From Flavobacterium limnophilum (GTDB lineage Bacteria > Bacteroidota > Bacteroidia > Flavobacteriales > Flavobacteriaceae): 64,000 nucleotides of DNA. The stretch covers positions 1,922,001 to 1,986,000 of the forward strand of contig NZ_CP114289.2 in the NCBI RefSeq assembly GCF_027111315.2. The letters are read 5' to 3'. The notes below the pieces were generated by a model. The model did not search any database and was not told where the DNA came from. It saw nothing but the letters and a program-made list of their open reading frames with translations. Position 1 is the stretch's first letter, and the number at the start of each line of letters is the position of its first letter. A program made the translations under genes and the position numbers. Positions 9,117-19,396 of this stretch are shown here, piece after piece.

Positions 9117-10310
9117 TTAAGAAAGCGCCGCTTGCACTTGGTCGGCAGCTTCTTGAAATTGTACTGCAGACAAAATCGGCATTCCTGAATTATCAATTAA
9201 TTCCTTGGCAATTTCAGCATTTGTTCCTTGCAAACGAACAATGATTGGCACAGTAATAGCGTCACCCATATTCTTGTAAGCATCAACAACACCTTGGGCA
9301 ACACGGTCACAACGAACGATTCCACCAAAAATGTTGATCAAAATTGCTTTTACGTTTGGATCTTTCAAAATGATGCGGAACGCTAATTCCACACGTTTTG
9401 CATCGGCAGTTCCACCAACGTCCAAGAAGTTTGCAGGCTCAAAACCGGCATATTTAATTAAGTCCATTGTTGCCATGGCCAATCCAGCTCCGTTCACCAT
9501 ACAACCTACGGTTCCATCCAAATCCACATAGTTCAAACCAGCTTCTTTTGCTTCCACTTCGATTGGATTTTCCTCACGAACGTCACGCATTTCCGCTAAT
9601 TTTGGATGACGGTACAAAGCGTTGTCATCCAAGTTTACTTTGGCATCAACAGCGATGATTTTGTTATCCGAAGTTTTCAATACTGGATTGATTTCAAACA
9701 TGGAAGCATCAGAACCAATGTAAGCTTTGTACAAAGCATCGACAAACTGAACCATTTCCTTGAAAGCATTTCCAGAAAGACCTAGGTTAAAAGCAATTCT
9801 TCTTGCTTGAAAACCTTGCAATCCAACAGTTGGATCAATTTCTTCTGTAAAAATTAAATGAGGTGTATGTTCCGCCACTTCTTCGATATCCATTCCACCT
9901 TCGGTAGAATACATAATCATGTTGCGACCTGTACCTCTATTTAAAAGAACTGACATATAGAACTCTGAAGTTTCACTTTCACCTGGATAATAAACATCTT
10001 CGGCAATCAAAACTTTATGTACTTTTTTACCTTCGGCAGATGTTTGAGGCGTGATTAATTGCATCCCTATGATTTGTTGTGCAATTTCTTCCACTTGTTG
10101 AAGGTTTTTGGCCAATTTAACTCCACCTCCTTTTCCGCGTCCACCGGCGTGAACTTGGGCTTTTATAACATGCCAAGCTGTTCCAGTTTCGGCAGTTAAT
10201 TGTTTTGCAGCAGCAACTGCTTCCTGTGGGTTGTTGGCCACATAGCCGCGTTGCACTTTTACGCCATAGCTGGCTAGAATCTCTTTTCCTTGGTATTCGT
10301 GTATGTCCAT
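9117..10310 (-). CDS. sucC: Succinyl-CoA synthetase (ADP-forming) subunit beta
   Basis: This 397-residue protein has the normal length for SucC. It begins MDIHEYQGKEILASYGV, the conserved start of the ATP-grasp domain. Nucleotide-binding segments (HVIKAQVHAGGRGKGGGVKL) and the C-terminal CoA-ligase domain with GGIVRCDRVAQG are intact. It catalyses succinyl-CoA to succinate with formation of ATP in the TCA cycle. The alpha-subunit gene sucD is not adjacent, which is common in Bacteroidetes. A -7-like box lies 50 bp upstream. Confidence 0.97.
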   Translation of the reverse strand: MDIHEYQGKEILASYGVKVQRGYVANNPQEAVAAAKQLTAETGTAWHVIKAQVHAGGRGKGGGVKLAKNLQQVEEIAQQIIGMQLITPQTSAEGKKVHKVLIAEDVYYPGESETSEFYMSVLLNRGTGRNMIMYSTEGGMDIEEVAEHTPHLIFTEEIDPTVGLQGFQARRIAFNLGLSGNAFKEMVQFVDALYKAYIGSDASMFEINPVLKTSDNKIIAVDAKVNLDDNALYRHPKLAEMRDVREENPIEVEAKEAGLNYVDLDGTVGCMVNGAGLAMATMDLIKYAGFEPANFLDVGGTADAKRVELAFRIILKDPNVKAILINIFGGIVRCDRVAQGVVDAYKNMGDAITVPIIVRLQGTNAEIAKELIDNSGMPILSAVQFQEAADQVQAALS

Positions 10311-10747
10311 ATTGAAGTTTTTGGCAAATTCCTAAATTTATTTCTGGAATAGTATGCCACAAAAATAGATAAATTCATCTGAAATCTGAAATCTTTTTTT
10401 TCGTTAATACTACAAAAATTGTGATACATATATATTTCATCTTTTTTTGGAACCGATTTTTTCTTTATCCAAAGAATTAAGAAATCTATTGAATGGAAAT
10501 AACAAGTTTTAAGCTATTATAACGATTGAAGTAATACAATTAAAACCAATAAATACGTTAAATTAACACAAAATTATACTTTCACTAACAAATATTTTTA
10601 TCAATTTATCAATTTCAATGTATCTGAATGAATTATTAGTCAATTATTAAACGATTTTCTATTATTACTGTAAAAATAGAAAGTAAGCGACGTTTTGAAT
10701 TCATTTTATTTAATGAAATCTTTATTTTTGCATAAAAATTAACAAGC
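10311..10747. other. 437-bp AT-rich divergent intergenic region between sucC and gltB
   Basis: I see no gene here. The region carries the sucC -7 element at 10360-10367 and, on the plus strand, TATTTTTG at 10723-10730, 17 bp before the gltB start codon. A TTTG that could be a -33 box lies at 10694-10697, with a slightly long spacer. The middle is very AT-rich and without a convincing hairpin. Its size suggests regulated expression of gltBD, but no operator was recognised. Confidence 0.5.
10360..10367 (-). promoter_or_regulatory. Putative -7 element upstream of sucC
   Basis: TATTTTTG on the minus strand, 50 bp before the sucC start codon, fits TAnnTTTG. No clear -33 box was seen. Confidence 0.4.
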
Positions 10748-13700
10748 ATGAAAATTAAAGAACAAGGTCTTTATTTGCCAGAATTCGAGCATGAAAACTG
10801 TGGGGCTGGGTTTATCTGCAACCTTAAAGGCGAGAAAACAAATCAAATCATACACGACGCATTAGAAATCCTTGTAAAACTCGAACATCGTGGAGGTGTG
10901 AGTTCTGACGGGAAAACCGGAGATGGAGCTGGACTATTAATTGACATACCTCACGAATATTTCAATAGAGTTTGCGATTTCAAATTACCGGAAGCACGCG
11001 AGTATGCTGTAGGAATGGTGTTTTTACCTCAAAGTGAAAATCAATACCTTTTTTGTAAAAAAACATTCGAAAAAGAAATCAAAAACCAAGGATTAACCAT
11101 CCTAGGATGGAGAGAAGTTCCCGTGGATTCTTCACAACTTGGGCCAATTGCAGCTGCATCAGAACCAAAAATTGATCAAATTTTCGTTGGAAAAAGTGAA
11201 CCAATTGATGATGCTACCTTCAAAGCCAAATTATATGCTGCCCGTAAAATTACGGAGCACGCTATCATCAATTCAAAAATATCTGAAAGCTCGTATTTTT
11301 ACATTCCGAGTTTTTCGACCACTACCTTAATATATAAAGGTATCATTATGCCCGAAGATATCGGACCCTATTATACCGACTTGCAACAAACCGACTTGGT
11401 AACGCGTTTGGCGTTGGTTCACCAACGTTTCTCTACCAATACAATGCCTTCTTGGGATTTGGCTCAACCATTTAGATATATCTGTCAAAATGGGGAAATC
11501 AATACTTTGCGTGGTAACGTGAGTAGAATGCGTGTTCGTGAAGAAATCATGAAAAGTGATGTCTTTGGCCCACAAATCGAAAAATTATTCCCAATCATTA
11601 TTCCTGGAAAATCAGATTCAGCTTCCATGGACATGGTCGTGGAATTGTTGATGCACACTGGAAGAACATTGCCTGAAGTAATGATGATGATGATTCCAGA
11701 AGCATGGGAAAAACACAAAACGATGTCTACCGAAAGAAAAGCATTCTACGAATACAATGCTTGTATTATGGAACCATGGGATGGTCCTGCTTCAGTTCCA
11801 TTTTCGGATGGCGATTATGTAGGAGCTTTATTGGACCGTAATGGTTTGAGACCTTCTAGATATACAGTAACCAAAAGCGGAAAATTAATCATGGCATCAG
11901 AAATTGGTGTTGTGGAAATTGACCCAGAAGATGTGGAAAGCCACGGAAGATTGGAACCAGGAAAAATGTTCTTGGTTGACATGAACGAAGGACGCATCAT
12001 CAATGACGAAGAAATTAAAAGTAAAATCGTTTCTGAAAGACCATACCAAGAATGGTTGAAAGAATACCGACTACATTTAAGAGATGTCCCAAGCACATCA
12101 GACGTTTGCTCCATAGAAACTATCGATTTAGCGACTAGAGAACGTCTTTTCAACTATACATTAGAGGATATTCAAGACATGATTACCCCTATGGCCCAGA
12201 CTGGAAAAGAAGCCTTGGGTTCTATGGGAACTGACACGCCTCTTGCCGTATTGTCAGACAGACCACAATTGATTTCCAACTATTTCAAACAATTATTTGC
12301 ACAAGTTACCAACCCACCTTTGGATGGAATTCGTGAAGAAATTGTTACCGACATCAGTTTGGCATTGGGTCAAGACCGAAACATTTTTGATATTTCAAGC
12401 AAACAATGCCGAAAATTAAGAATTCAAAATCCGGTTATCTCCAACAGGGATTTAGAAAAAATAAGAAGCATTTCAATAGACCACTTCAAAGCGGAAACTT
12501 TTCAAATATTATACCCTAAAGCAAAAGGATTAAACGGATTGGAAGATGCTTTGGACGCCATCATTGTTCAAATCACGAAAGCAATCGAAGGAGGTACCAA
12601 CATAATTATCTTGTCGGACAGAGGCGTGAACAAGGAGTTTGCTCCTATCCCATCTTTGTTGGCTTGTTCTTATGTAAACCACCAAATGAACCGTTTGCGC
12701 AAGCGTTCTTATTTTGATATTATTATCGAATCTGCCGAACCGCGTGAGCCACATCATTTTGCCACTTTGTTTGGATACGGTGCCAGTGCCATCAACCCTT
12801 ACATGGTAAACGAAATCATCCGTGTTCAAGTAAGAGAAGGATTTATTACCGGTATCGATGAAGAGAAGGCAGTTCATAACTTCAATAAAGCCATTGGTTA
12901 TGGAATTCTAAAAATCATGAACAAAATTGGAATCTCGACTTTACATTCGTATAGAGGTTCACAAATTTTCGAAATTGTTGGTTTCAATTCCAAGTTCGTT
13001 GAAAAATACTTCCCTTACACCACTTCAAGAATTGAAGGTATCGGATTGTACGAAATTGAAAAAGAAATTAGCGAAAGATACAATTATGCCTACCCAAATA
13101 ATTTAATTCCAAACCGATTGGGATTAAATATTGGTGGCGAATACAGATGGAGGCGTAATGGGGAAAGACACATGTTCAACCCTACCACCATTGCCAAATT
13201 GCAACAAGCGGTTCGATTAAGCGATCAAACCAGCTATGATGAATATGCCAGAACGGTAAACGACCAAGCCAAAAATTTAATGACCATTCGTGGTTTGTTC
13301 GAATTTGACAACTTGAATCCAATTCCGTTGGATGAAGTGGAACCTTGGACAGAAATCGTGAAACGTTTCAAAACTGGAGCCATGTCTTACGGATCTATCT
13401 CTAGAGAAGCACACGAGAATTTGGCTATCGCCATGAACCGTATTGGTGGAAAATCCAATTCAGGTGAAGGTGGAGAAGACAGAAAACGTTTCCAACCGGA
13501 CATGAACGGAGACAGTCGCAACTCGGCTATCAAACAAGTGGCTTCTGGACGTTTTGGAGTAACTTCCCACTATTTGTCCAGTGCAAAAGAAATTCAAATT
13601 AAAATGGCCCAAGGTGCAAAACCTGGAGAAGGTGGACAGTTGCCAGGGGAAAAAGTATTGCCTTGGATTGCTTCCGCCCGTAACTCAACTCCTTATGTAG

Positions 13701-15262
13701 GATTGATTTCGCCACCGCCTCACCATGATATTTACTCAATCGAAGATTTAGCACAATTAATTTTCGACTTGAAAAATGCCAACAGAGAAGCTCGTATCAA
13801 CGTGAAATTGGTTTCTGAAGTAGGTGTTGGAACAATCGCAGCCGGAGTTTCCAAAGCAAAAGCAGACGTTGTCTTAATCGCAGGTTATGATGGTGGAACA
13901 GGAGCTTCTCCTTTGACATCCTTGAAACACGCTGGTCTTCCTTGGGAACTTGGATTGGCCGAAGCGCAACAAACTTTGGTTTTAAACAACCTAAGAAGCA
14001 GAATCGTCGTGGAATGTGACGGACAATTGAAAACAGGTCGTGACGTGGCTATCGCAGCTTTATTGGGAGCTGAAGAATTTGGTTTCGCCACTGCTCCACT
14101 TGTAGCTTCTGGTTGTATCATGATGCGTAAATGCCACTTGAATACTTGTCCAGTTGGTATTGCCACCCAAGACAAAGAATTGCGTAAAAACTTCAAAGGA
14201 ACACCGGAACACGTTATTAACTTCTTCTATTATGTTGCAGAAGAATTAAGAGGTATCATGGCACAATTAGGTTTCAGGACTTTAGAGGAAATGGTGGGAC
14301 AAACTCACAAAATCAATTCCAACAAAGCCATCACGCACTATAAAGCTAGAGGATTAGACTTATCTTCTATCTTGCACGTACCAGACGGATACAATGAACG
14401 AATCGTTAGAAACACGGAAAAACAAGATCACGCATTGGAAAATGTACTCGATTTCCAAATCTTGAAAGACTCACACCGTGCTTTGTACAGAAAAGAAAAA
14501 ATGACTTTGAATTACCCTATCAACAACACCAATCGTTCTGTTGGAGCCATTGTGAGTAATGAAATTTCTAAAATATACGGATACCTTGGTTTACCGGAAG
14601 ACACTTTAAACATTAACTTCAAAGGTTCTGCCGGTCAAAGTTTAGGTGCATTTAGTGCCCATGGATTGACATTCACGGTTGAAGGAAACACTAATGACTA
14701 TTTAGGAAAAGGACTTTCTGGAGCAAAATTAATCATCAAGAAACCAGCAAAAGCAACTTTCGTTGCCGAAAACAATGTTATTGTTGGAAACGTTTGTTTG
14801 TTTGGAGCAATTGAAGGAGAAGCCTACATCAATGGGATCGCGGGAGAACGTTTTGCCGTTCGTAACTCTGGTGCAACAGCAGTTGTGGAAGGAGTTGGAG
14901 ATCACGGTTGCGAATACATGACAGGTGGAAAAGTAGTAGTTTTGGGTAAAACTGGAAGAAACTTTGCCGCAGGTATGAGTGGAGGTATCGCTTACATCTA
15001 CGATCCTGAAAATAAATTCACAAACGGATTGTGCAACACCGAATCAATAGCTTTTGAAGACATTGAAGCTGATGAAGCTGATGAATTGAAGGCATTGATT
15101 GAAAAACACGTACGCTATACAAAAAGTACAAGAGGTACCGAATTATTGGCAGATTGGTCTAATAGCCTAAGTAAATTTGTAAAAGTAATGCCTACAGAGT
15201 ACAAAAAAGCGTTAAAGCGTCTGGAAACAGAAGAACAAATGGTAGAAGAATTAACAGCATAA
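10748..15262 (+). CDS. gltB: Glutamate synthase (NADPH) large subunit
   Basis: At 1504 residues this is full length for GltB. A 17-residue propeptide precedes the amidotransferase nucleophile Cys18 in HENCGAGFI. Next come the class II glutamine amidotransferase domain (to about residue 420), the central domain and the FMN/2-oxoglutarate-binding barrel. The 3Fe-4S ligands are Cys1123, Cys1129 and Cys1134 in [12 protein letters not shown]. The last part is the glycine-rich beta-helix (GXGXG) domain. With GltD it forms two glutamates from glutamine and 2-oxoglutarate. It is followed after 4 bp by gltD, so the pair forms an operon. Confidence 0.97.
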   Translation: MKIKEQGLYLPEFEHENCGAGFICNLKGEKTNQIIHDALEILVKLEHRGGVSSDGKTGDGAGLLIDIPHEYFNRVCDFKLPEAREYAVGMVFLPQSENQYLFCKKTFEKEIKNQGLTILGWREVPVDSSQLGPIAAASEPKIDQIFVGKSEPIDDATFKAKLYAARKITEHAIINSKISESSYFYIPSFSTTTLIYKGIIMPEDIGPYYTDLQQTDLVTRLALVHQRFSTNTMPSWDLAQPFRYICQNGEINTLRGNVSRMRVREEIMKSDVFGPQIEKLFPIIIPGKSDSASMDMVVELLMHTGRTLPEVMMMMIPEAWEKHKTMSTERKAFYEYNACIMEPWDGPASVPFSDGDYVGALLDRNGLRPSRYTVTKSGKLIMASEIGVVEIDPEDVESHGRLEPGKMFLVDMNEGRIINDEEIKSKIVSERPYQEWLKEYRLHLRDVPSTSDVCSIETIDLATRERLFNYTLEDIQDMITPMAQTGKEALGSMGTDTPLAVLSDRPQLISNYFKQLFAQVTNPPLDGIREEIVTDISLALGQDRNIFDISSKQCRKLRIQNPVISNRDLEKIRSISIDHFKAETFQILYPKAKGLNGLEDALDAIIVQITKAIEGGTNIIILSDRGVNKEFAPIPSLLACSYVNHQMNRLRKRSYFDIIIESAEPREPHHFATLFGYGASAINPYMVNEIIRVQVREGFITGIDEEKAVHNFNKAIGYGILKIMNKIGISTLHSYRGSQIFEIVGFNSKFVEKYFPYTTSRIEGIGLYEIEKEISERYNYAYPNNLIPNRLGLNIGGEYRWRRNGERHMFNPTTIAKLQQAVRLSDQTSYDEYARTVNDQAKNLMTIRGLFEFDNLNPIPLDEVEPWTEIVKRFKTGAMSYGSISREAHENLAIAMNRIGGKSNSGEGGEDRKRFQPDMNGDSRNSAIKQVASGRFGVTSHYLSSAKEIQIKMAQGAKPGEGGQLPGEKVLPWIASARNSTPYVGLISPPPHHDIYSIEDLAQLIFDLKNANREARINVKLVSEVGVGTIAAGVSKAKADVVLIAGYDGGTGASPLTSLKHAGLPWELGLAEAQQTLVLNNLRSRIVVECDGQLKTGRDVAIAALLGAEEFGFATAPLVASGCIMMRKCHLNTCPVGIATQDKELRKNFKGTPEHVINFFYYVAEELRGIMAQLGFRTLEEMVGQTHKINSNKAITHYKARGLDLSSILHVPDGYNERIVRNTEKQDHALENVLDFQILKDSHRALYRKEKMTLNYPINNTNRSVGAIVSNEISKIYGYLGLPEDTLNINFKGSAGQSLGAFSAHGLTFTVEGNTNDYLGKGLSGAKLIIKKPAKATFVAENNVIVGNVCLFGAIEGEAYINGIAGERFAVRNSGATAVVEGVGDHGCEYMTGGKVVVLGKTGRNFAAGMSGGIAYIYDPENKFTNGLCNTESIAFEDIEADEADELKALIEKHVRYTKSTRGTELLADWSNSLSKFVKVMPTEYKKALKRLETEEQMVEELTA

Positions 15263-15266
15263 TACA

Positions 15267-16727
15267 ATGGGAAAAGTAACAGGTTTTAAAGAATTCGAAA
15301 GAAAAGATGAATCATACACGGAAGTAAAAGAACGTGTTGGACATTATAATGAATTTACGGTTCCTTTGAGTGAAGCTGAAATTACAAAACAAGGATCCCG
15401 TTGCATGGATTGCGGAATTCCTTTTTGTCATAGTGGATGTCCTCTAGGAAATTTGATTCCAGATTTTAATCACATGGTACACCAAGGCGAATGGCAAAAA
15501 GCCTCTTGGATACTACATTCAACAAACAACTTCCCAGAATTCACGGGACGTTTATGCCCTGCGCCTTGCGAAAAAGCATGTGTATTGGGAATTATTGCTG
15601 AACCGGTTTCTATCGAAAACATAGAAAAAAATATTGTGGAACGTGCTTTCGCAGAAGGATGGATTAAACCACAACCACCAAAAACAAGAACTGGAAAAAC
15701 AGTTGCCGTTGTTGGTTCTGGACCTGCGGGGTTGGCTACTGCTCAACAATTAAATAGAGCAGGACACTTGGTTACCGTATTCGAAAGAGACGATGCTGTT
15801 GGAGGATTGTTGCGTTACGGAATTCCAAATTTCAAAATGGAAAAAGGAATCATTGACCGTCGTGTAGCAATTTTGGAAGCTGAAGGCATCACCTTCAAAG
15901 TAAACACCAACGTTGGCGTAAACTACGACATCAATGACCTGAAAGCATTTGATTCTATCGTACTTTGCGGTGGAGCAACTGAAAGAAGAGGCTTACCAAC
16001 TCCTGGAGCCGATGCAGACGGAGTGGTTCAAGCAATGGATTTCTTGACACAACAAACAAAAGTTGTTTTTGGACAAAAAGTAGAAAACCAAGTATTGGCT
16101 ACCGGTAAAGATGTTATCGTGATTGGTGGTGGAGACACTGGTTCTGACTGTGTGGGAACTTCTAACCGTCATGGCGCCAAATCAGTGACCAACTTCGAGA
16201 TTATGCCAAAACCTCCAGTAGGAAGAAGCGAAACAACTCCTTGGCCTTATTGGCCGCTACAACTGAAAACATCTTCTTCTCACAAAGAAGGTGCCGAAAG
16301 AAACTGGTTAATTAACACCAAAGAATTCATTAAAGATGCTAGTGGCAAATTAATCGCTCTTAAAACAGTTAACGTAGAATGGAAATTAGTTCCTGGACAA
16401 CGTCCTGAATTAATTGAAGTGGCCGGTTCCGAAAAAACTTGGCCTTGTGATTTAGCCTTGCTAGCCTTAGGTTTTACAGGTCCAGAAAAAACATTAAGCA
16501 GCCAATTAGGTATCGAACTTGACTTTAGAAGCAACTACAAAGCGGAATATGGCAAATACCAAACTAATGTGCCAAATATCTTTACTGCTGGCGATATGCG
16601 TCGTGGACAATCTTTGATTGTTTGGGCAATTTCAGAAGGTAGAGAAGCTGCAAGACAAGTAGATCTATACTTAATGGGATCAAGTAATTTACCTACCAAA
16701 GAAGGTGGAGATTTGCCTACTGTATAA
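15267..16727 (+). CDS. gltD: Glutamate synthase small subunit
   Basis: This 486-residue subunit passes electrons from NADPH through FAD and 4Fe-4S clusters to GltB. N-terminal cysteine clusters are visible as RCMDCGIPFCHSGCP and CPAPCEKACVLG. The FAD-binding dinucleotide motif is VAVVGSGPAGLA and the NADPH-binding one is VIVIGGGDTGSD. The C-terminal FTAGDMRRGQSLIVWAI is the usual FAD contact region. The length and all cofactor motifs are normal. It sits 4 bp behind gltB and ends in a strong hairpin terminator. Confidence 0.97.
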   Translation: MGKVTGFKEFERKDESYTEVKERVGHYNEFTVPLSEAEITKQGSRCMDCGIPFCHSGCPLGNLIPDFNHMVHQGEWQKASWILHSTNNFPEFTGRLCPAPCEKACVLGIIAEPVSIENIEKNIVERAFAEGWIKPQPPKTRTGKTVAVVGSGPAGLATAQQLNRAGHLVTVFERDDAVGGLLRYGIPNFKMEKGIIDRRVAILEAEGITFKVNTNVGVNYDINDLKAFDSIVLCGGATERRGLPTPGADADGVVQAMDFLTQQTKVVFGQKVENQVLATGKDVIVIGGGDTGSDCVGTSNRHGAKSVTNFEIMPKPPVGRSETTPWPYWPLQLKTSSSHKEGAERNWLINTKEFIKDASGKLIALKTVNVEWKLVPGQRPELIEVAGSEKTWPCDLALLALGFTGPEKTLSSQLGIELDFRSNYKAEYGKYQTNVPNIFTAGDMRRGQSLIVWAISEGREAARQVDLYLMGSSNLPTKEGGDLPTV

Positions 16728-16746
16728 TAGCAAACAACTATTTTTG

Positions 16747-16778
16747 AAAAGACCTTGGGAATTTTTCCAAGGTCTTTT
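16747..16778 (+). terminator. Rho-independent terminator of gltBD
   Basis: AAAAGACCTTGG / CCAAGGTCTTTT forms a 12-bp perfect stem with an 8-nt loop, followed by T-rich sequence, 20 bp after gltD. Confidence 0.85.
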
Positions 16779-16858
16779 TTGTTTAAAAAACAATAATTAC
16801 AACGCTATATGTTTATAATAAAACAATTTGTTATAATTTGTTTGTTTTCAATTATTAC

Positions 16859-16889
16859 TTGTGTGTATCAATAAAGAATAATAAATTTG
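16859..16889 (+). promoter_or_regulatory. Putative lysA promoter (TTG - 20 bp - TAAATTTG)
   Basis: TTG at 16859-16861 and TAAATTTG at 16882-16889 match the Bacteroidetes -33/-7 arrangement. The -7 box ends 16 bp before the start codon. Confidence 0.55.
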
Positions 16890-16905
16890 CGTAAAAATAG
16901 TATCA

Positions 16906-18123
16906 ATGCAAGCGAAAGATCTAGTACAATTAGCAGAACAATTTGGTAGTCCATTATATGTCTATGATGCGGCAAAAATCCAATCCCAATATAAAAGATT
17001 AACAAGCGCCTTTTCTAAAGTAGAGAAATTACGCATCAATTATGCCATGAAGGCGTTGTCCAACGTTGCCATTCTTCAATTGTTGAGAGAAATGGGCTCT
17101 TGCATTGATGCTGTTTCGATTCAAGAGGTTCAACTGGCACTTCATGCTGGTTATTCTCCAGATCAAATCTTTTTCACGCCAAACGGTGTTTCTTTGGAAG
17201 AAATCGAAGAAGTATCGGCTTTGGGAGTTCAAATCAACATTGACAACTTGTCGATATTGGAACAATTTGGAACCAAACATCCAAGCGTTCCGGTTTGCAT
17301 CAGAATCAATCCACACGTAATGGCTGGTGGAAATGCCAATATTTCCGTGGGACATATCGACAGTAAATTTGGAATTTCAGTTCATCAATTACCACATTTA
17401 GTGCGAATTGTCGAGAACACAAAAATGAAAATAGTCGGAATCCACATGCACACGGGTTCCGATATTTTGGATATCGAAGTATTCTTGTATGCGGCAGAAA
17501 TCTTGTTTGACGCTGCCAAAAACTTCAAAGATCTAGAGTTTTTAGATTTCGGAAGCGGTTTTAAAGTTCCTTACAAAAAAGACGACGTGGAAACCGACAT
17601 CGAAGAATTGGGTAGAAAATTATCCAAAAGATTCAATGCTTTCTGTAAAGAATACGGGAAAGATTTGACCTTGATTTTTGAACCAGGGAAATTCTTGGTA
17701 AGCGAAGCCGGTTATTTCTTGGCTAAAGTAAACGTGGTAAAACAAACGACTTCAACCGTTTTTGCAGGAATCGACAGTGGTTTCAATCATTTGATTCGAC
17801 CAATGTTTTATGGTTCGCAACATTATATCGAAAACATTTCGAACCCGAAAGGAAAAGAGCGTTTCTATTCCGTGGTGGGATACATTTGCGAAACGGATAC
17901 CTTTGCCAACAACCGCAGAATATCCGAAATCAATGAAGGCGACATTTTAAGTTTCAGAAATGCGGGAGCTTACTGCTTCTCGATGTCATCCAACTACAAT
18001 TCTCGCTACAAACCAGCCGAAGTATTGTGGCTCAATGGAGAGGGTCATTTAATACGAGCACAGGAAACTTTCGAGGATTTACTTAAAAATCAAATTCCGT
18101 TGCCCATAATTGCAACAGTATAA
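16906..18123 (+). CDS. lysA: Diaminopimelate decarboxylase
   Basis: This 405-residue fold-type III PLP enzyme has the expected length. The PLP-binding lysine is Lys49 in INYAMKALSN. Phosphate and substrate loops are seen as HMHTGSDI, LDFGSGFKVPY and EPGKFLVSEAGYFL, and the second-subunit active-site cysteine region as YICETDTFANN. It decarboxylates meso-diaminopimelate to L-lysine. Related arginine/ornithine decarboxylases share the fold, but the CETDTFA motif and the size favour LysA. It is a single-gene unit with its own promoter and terminator. Confidence 0.93.
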   Translation: MQAKDLVQLAEQFGSPLYVYDAAKIQSQYKRLTSAFSKVEKLRINYAMKALSNVAILQLLREMGSCIDAVSIQEVQLALHAGYSPDQIFFTPNGVSLEEIEEVSALGVQINIDNLSILEQFGTKHPSVPVCIRINPHVMAGGNANISVGHIDSKFGISVHQLPHLVRIVENTKMKIVGIHMHTGSDILDIEVFLYAAEILFDAAKNFKDLEFLDFGSGFKVPYKKDDVETDIEELGRKLSKRFNAFCKEYGKDLTLIFEPGKFLVSEAGYFLAKVNVVKQTTSTVFAGIDSGFNHLIRPMFYGSQHYIENISNPKGKERFYSVVGYICETDTFANNRRISEINEGDILSFRNAGAYCFSMSSNYNSRYKPAEVLWLNGEGHLIRAQETFEDLLKNQIPLPIIATV

Positions 18124-18132
18124 TAAATACCG

Positions 18133-18163
18133 AATCCCATTTCAATAAAAAAGAAATGGGATT
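18133..18163 (+). terminator. Rho-independent terminator of lysA
   Basis: AATCCCATTTC / GAAATGGGATT is an 11-bp perfect stem with a 9-nt loop, followed by six more T's. The stem is nearly the same as in the next terminator at 19072-19111. Confidence 0.85.
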
Positions 18164-18323
18164 TTTTTTGAGTCTAAAGTTTTCCAGATATTTTAGAGAA
18201 ATTAAAAAGCATCAATTAGAAGCTTTTCAAGCAAAATTTTAATTGATTTTATAAAGTGAGATATGTCATATTTATTCGAATAAAATTTAGTTATTTTTAC
18301 TCCAATAATTAAACAAAAAAAAG

Positions 18324-19049
18324 ATGAAAAAAACAATAATTTGGAGTCTTGCAACTTTAATGGCGCTATTGGTTTTGGTTCAATGCAAACCCAACAATGA
18401 AAAACCAGAAACCATACAGACAGAAGAGGCAGTAATGGAAAATATGGATTCACACAAAGTGACCGTTAAAGAAGTTTTAAATGCGAATGCCTATACTTAT
18501 CTTTTGGTAACAGAAGGCGAAAAAGAATACTGGATGGCTATTCCAAAAACGGAAGTAACCGTTGGAAAAACCTATACTTATGAAGGTGGAATGGAGATGA
18601 AAAAATTTGAAAGCAAAGATTTAAAAAGAACATTTGATTCAGTTTACTTTGTCGAAGGATTGACAGACCCGAACCCTCCTACTGTAACCGAAAAAGCAAT
18701 CGATCCTAAAACAATTGCACCGAAGACTCAATTGGCAAAAGGAATTACTTTGGCCAAAGGCGGAATCTCTTTATTTGATTTGTATTCAACAAGAGATAAA
18801 TTGGCAGGTAAAACCGTAATTTTAACAGGTAAAGTGACAAAATTTATGCCTGAAATCATGAACAAAAACTGGATTCACCTGCAAGATGGAACTAGTTTCA
18901 ACGGATTTAACGACATTACAATTACTTCTTTAGAAAAAGTAAAAGTAGACGACATAGTCACTCTAAAAGGCACGGTAGTTTTAAATAAAGATTTAGGTTC
19001 AGGCTATAAATACGACGTTCTTATTGAAGACGCAACAGTTGTAAAATAA
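18324..19049 (+). CDS. Putative lipoprotein with a C-terminal OB-fold-like domain
   Basis: This 241-residue protein starts with a lipoprotein signal peptide; the lipobox is LVLVQC with the cysteine at position 22, so it is probably membrane-anchored. Two beta-rich parts follow. The first (about 45-110) contains YLLVTEGEKEYWMAIPKTEV, the second (about 150-240) contains VILTGKVTKFMPEIMNKNWI and VTLKGTVVLNKDLGSGYKY, which looks like a small OB-fold. I do not recognise a named family with certainty and no catalytic residues stand out. It is flanked by terminators on both sides, so it forms its own transcription unit. Confidence 0.75.
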   Translation: MKKTIIWSLATLMALLVLVQCKPNNEKPETIQTEEAVMENMDSHKVTVKEVLNANAYTYLLVTEGEKEYWMAIPKTEVTVGKTYTYEGGMEMKKFESKDLKRTFDSVYFVEGLTDPNPPTVTEKAIDPKTIAPKTQLAKGITLAKGGISLFDLYSTRDKLAGKTVILTGKVTKFMPEIMNKNWIHLQDGTSFNGFNDITITSLEKVKVDDIVTLKGTVVLNKDLGSGYKYDVLIEDATVVK

Positions 19050-19071
19050 GCAAACCACTATTTTTATAAAT

Positions 19072-19111
19072 AAGAAATCCCATTTCAATGAAAAATGAAA
19101 TGGGATTTCTT
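19072..19111 (+). terminator. Rho-independent terminator after the OB-fold lipoprotein gene
   Basis: AAGAAATCCCATTTC / GAAATGGGATTTCTT forms a 15-bp perfect stem with a 10-nt loop, followed by TTT. Its core is the same sequence as the lysA terminator about 0.9 kb upstream. Confidence 0.8.
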
Positions 19112-19396
19112 TTTGAAAAAATTTGTTGTAGATCCTTTTTGAGTATATAATTTTCAGCATTGAAATTTTAATTTCATCTAACACTAATACGATTTATATC
19201 CGAGTAAATAAATAGTCTTGCCCGCATTTTTAGGACAGAGACAAAACCCTTTCAAAACTTTCTGCTTTCTCCTATTTTTTTCAATAACATCTAAACGGTT
19301 CTGCTTAGATAATCAAATAAATATTTTTAGTTAACATTCCAGACACATAAGTTTTCATACATTTGAAAAAAATATCAATCCCGTAAAACCCAAAAT

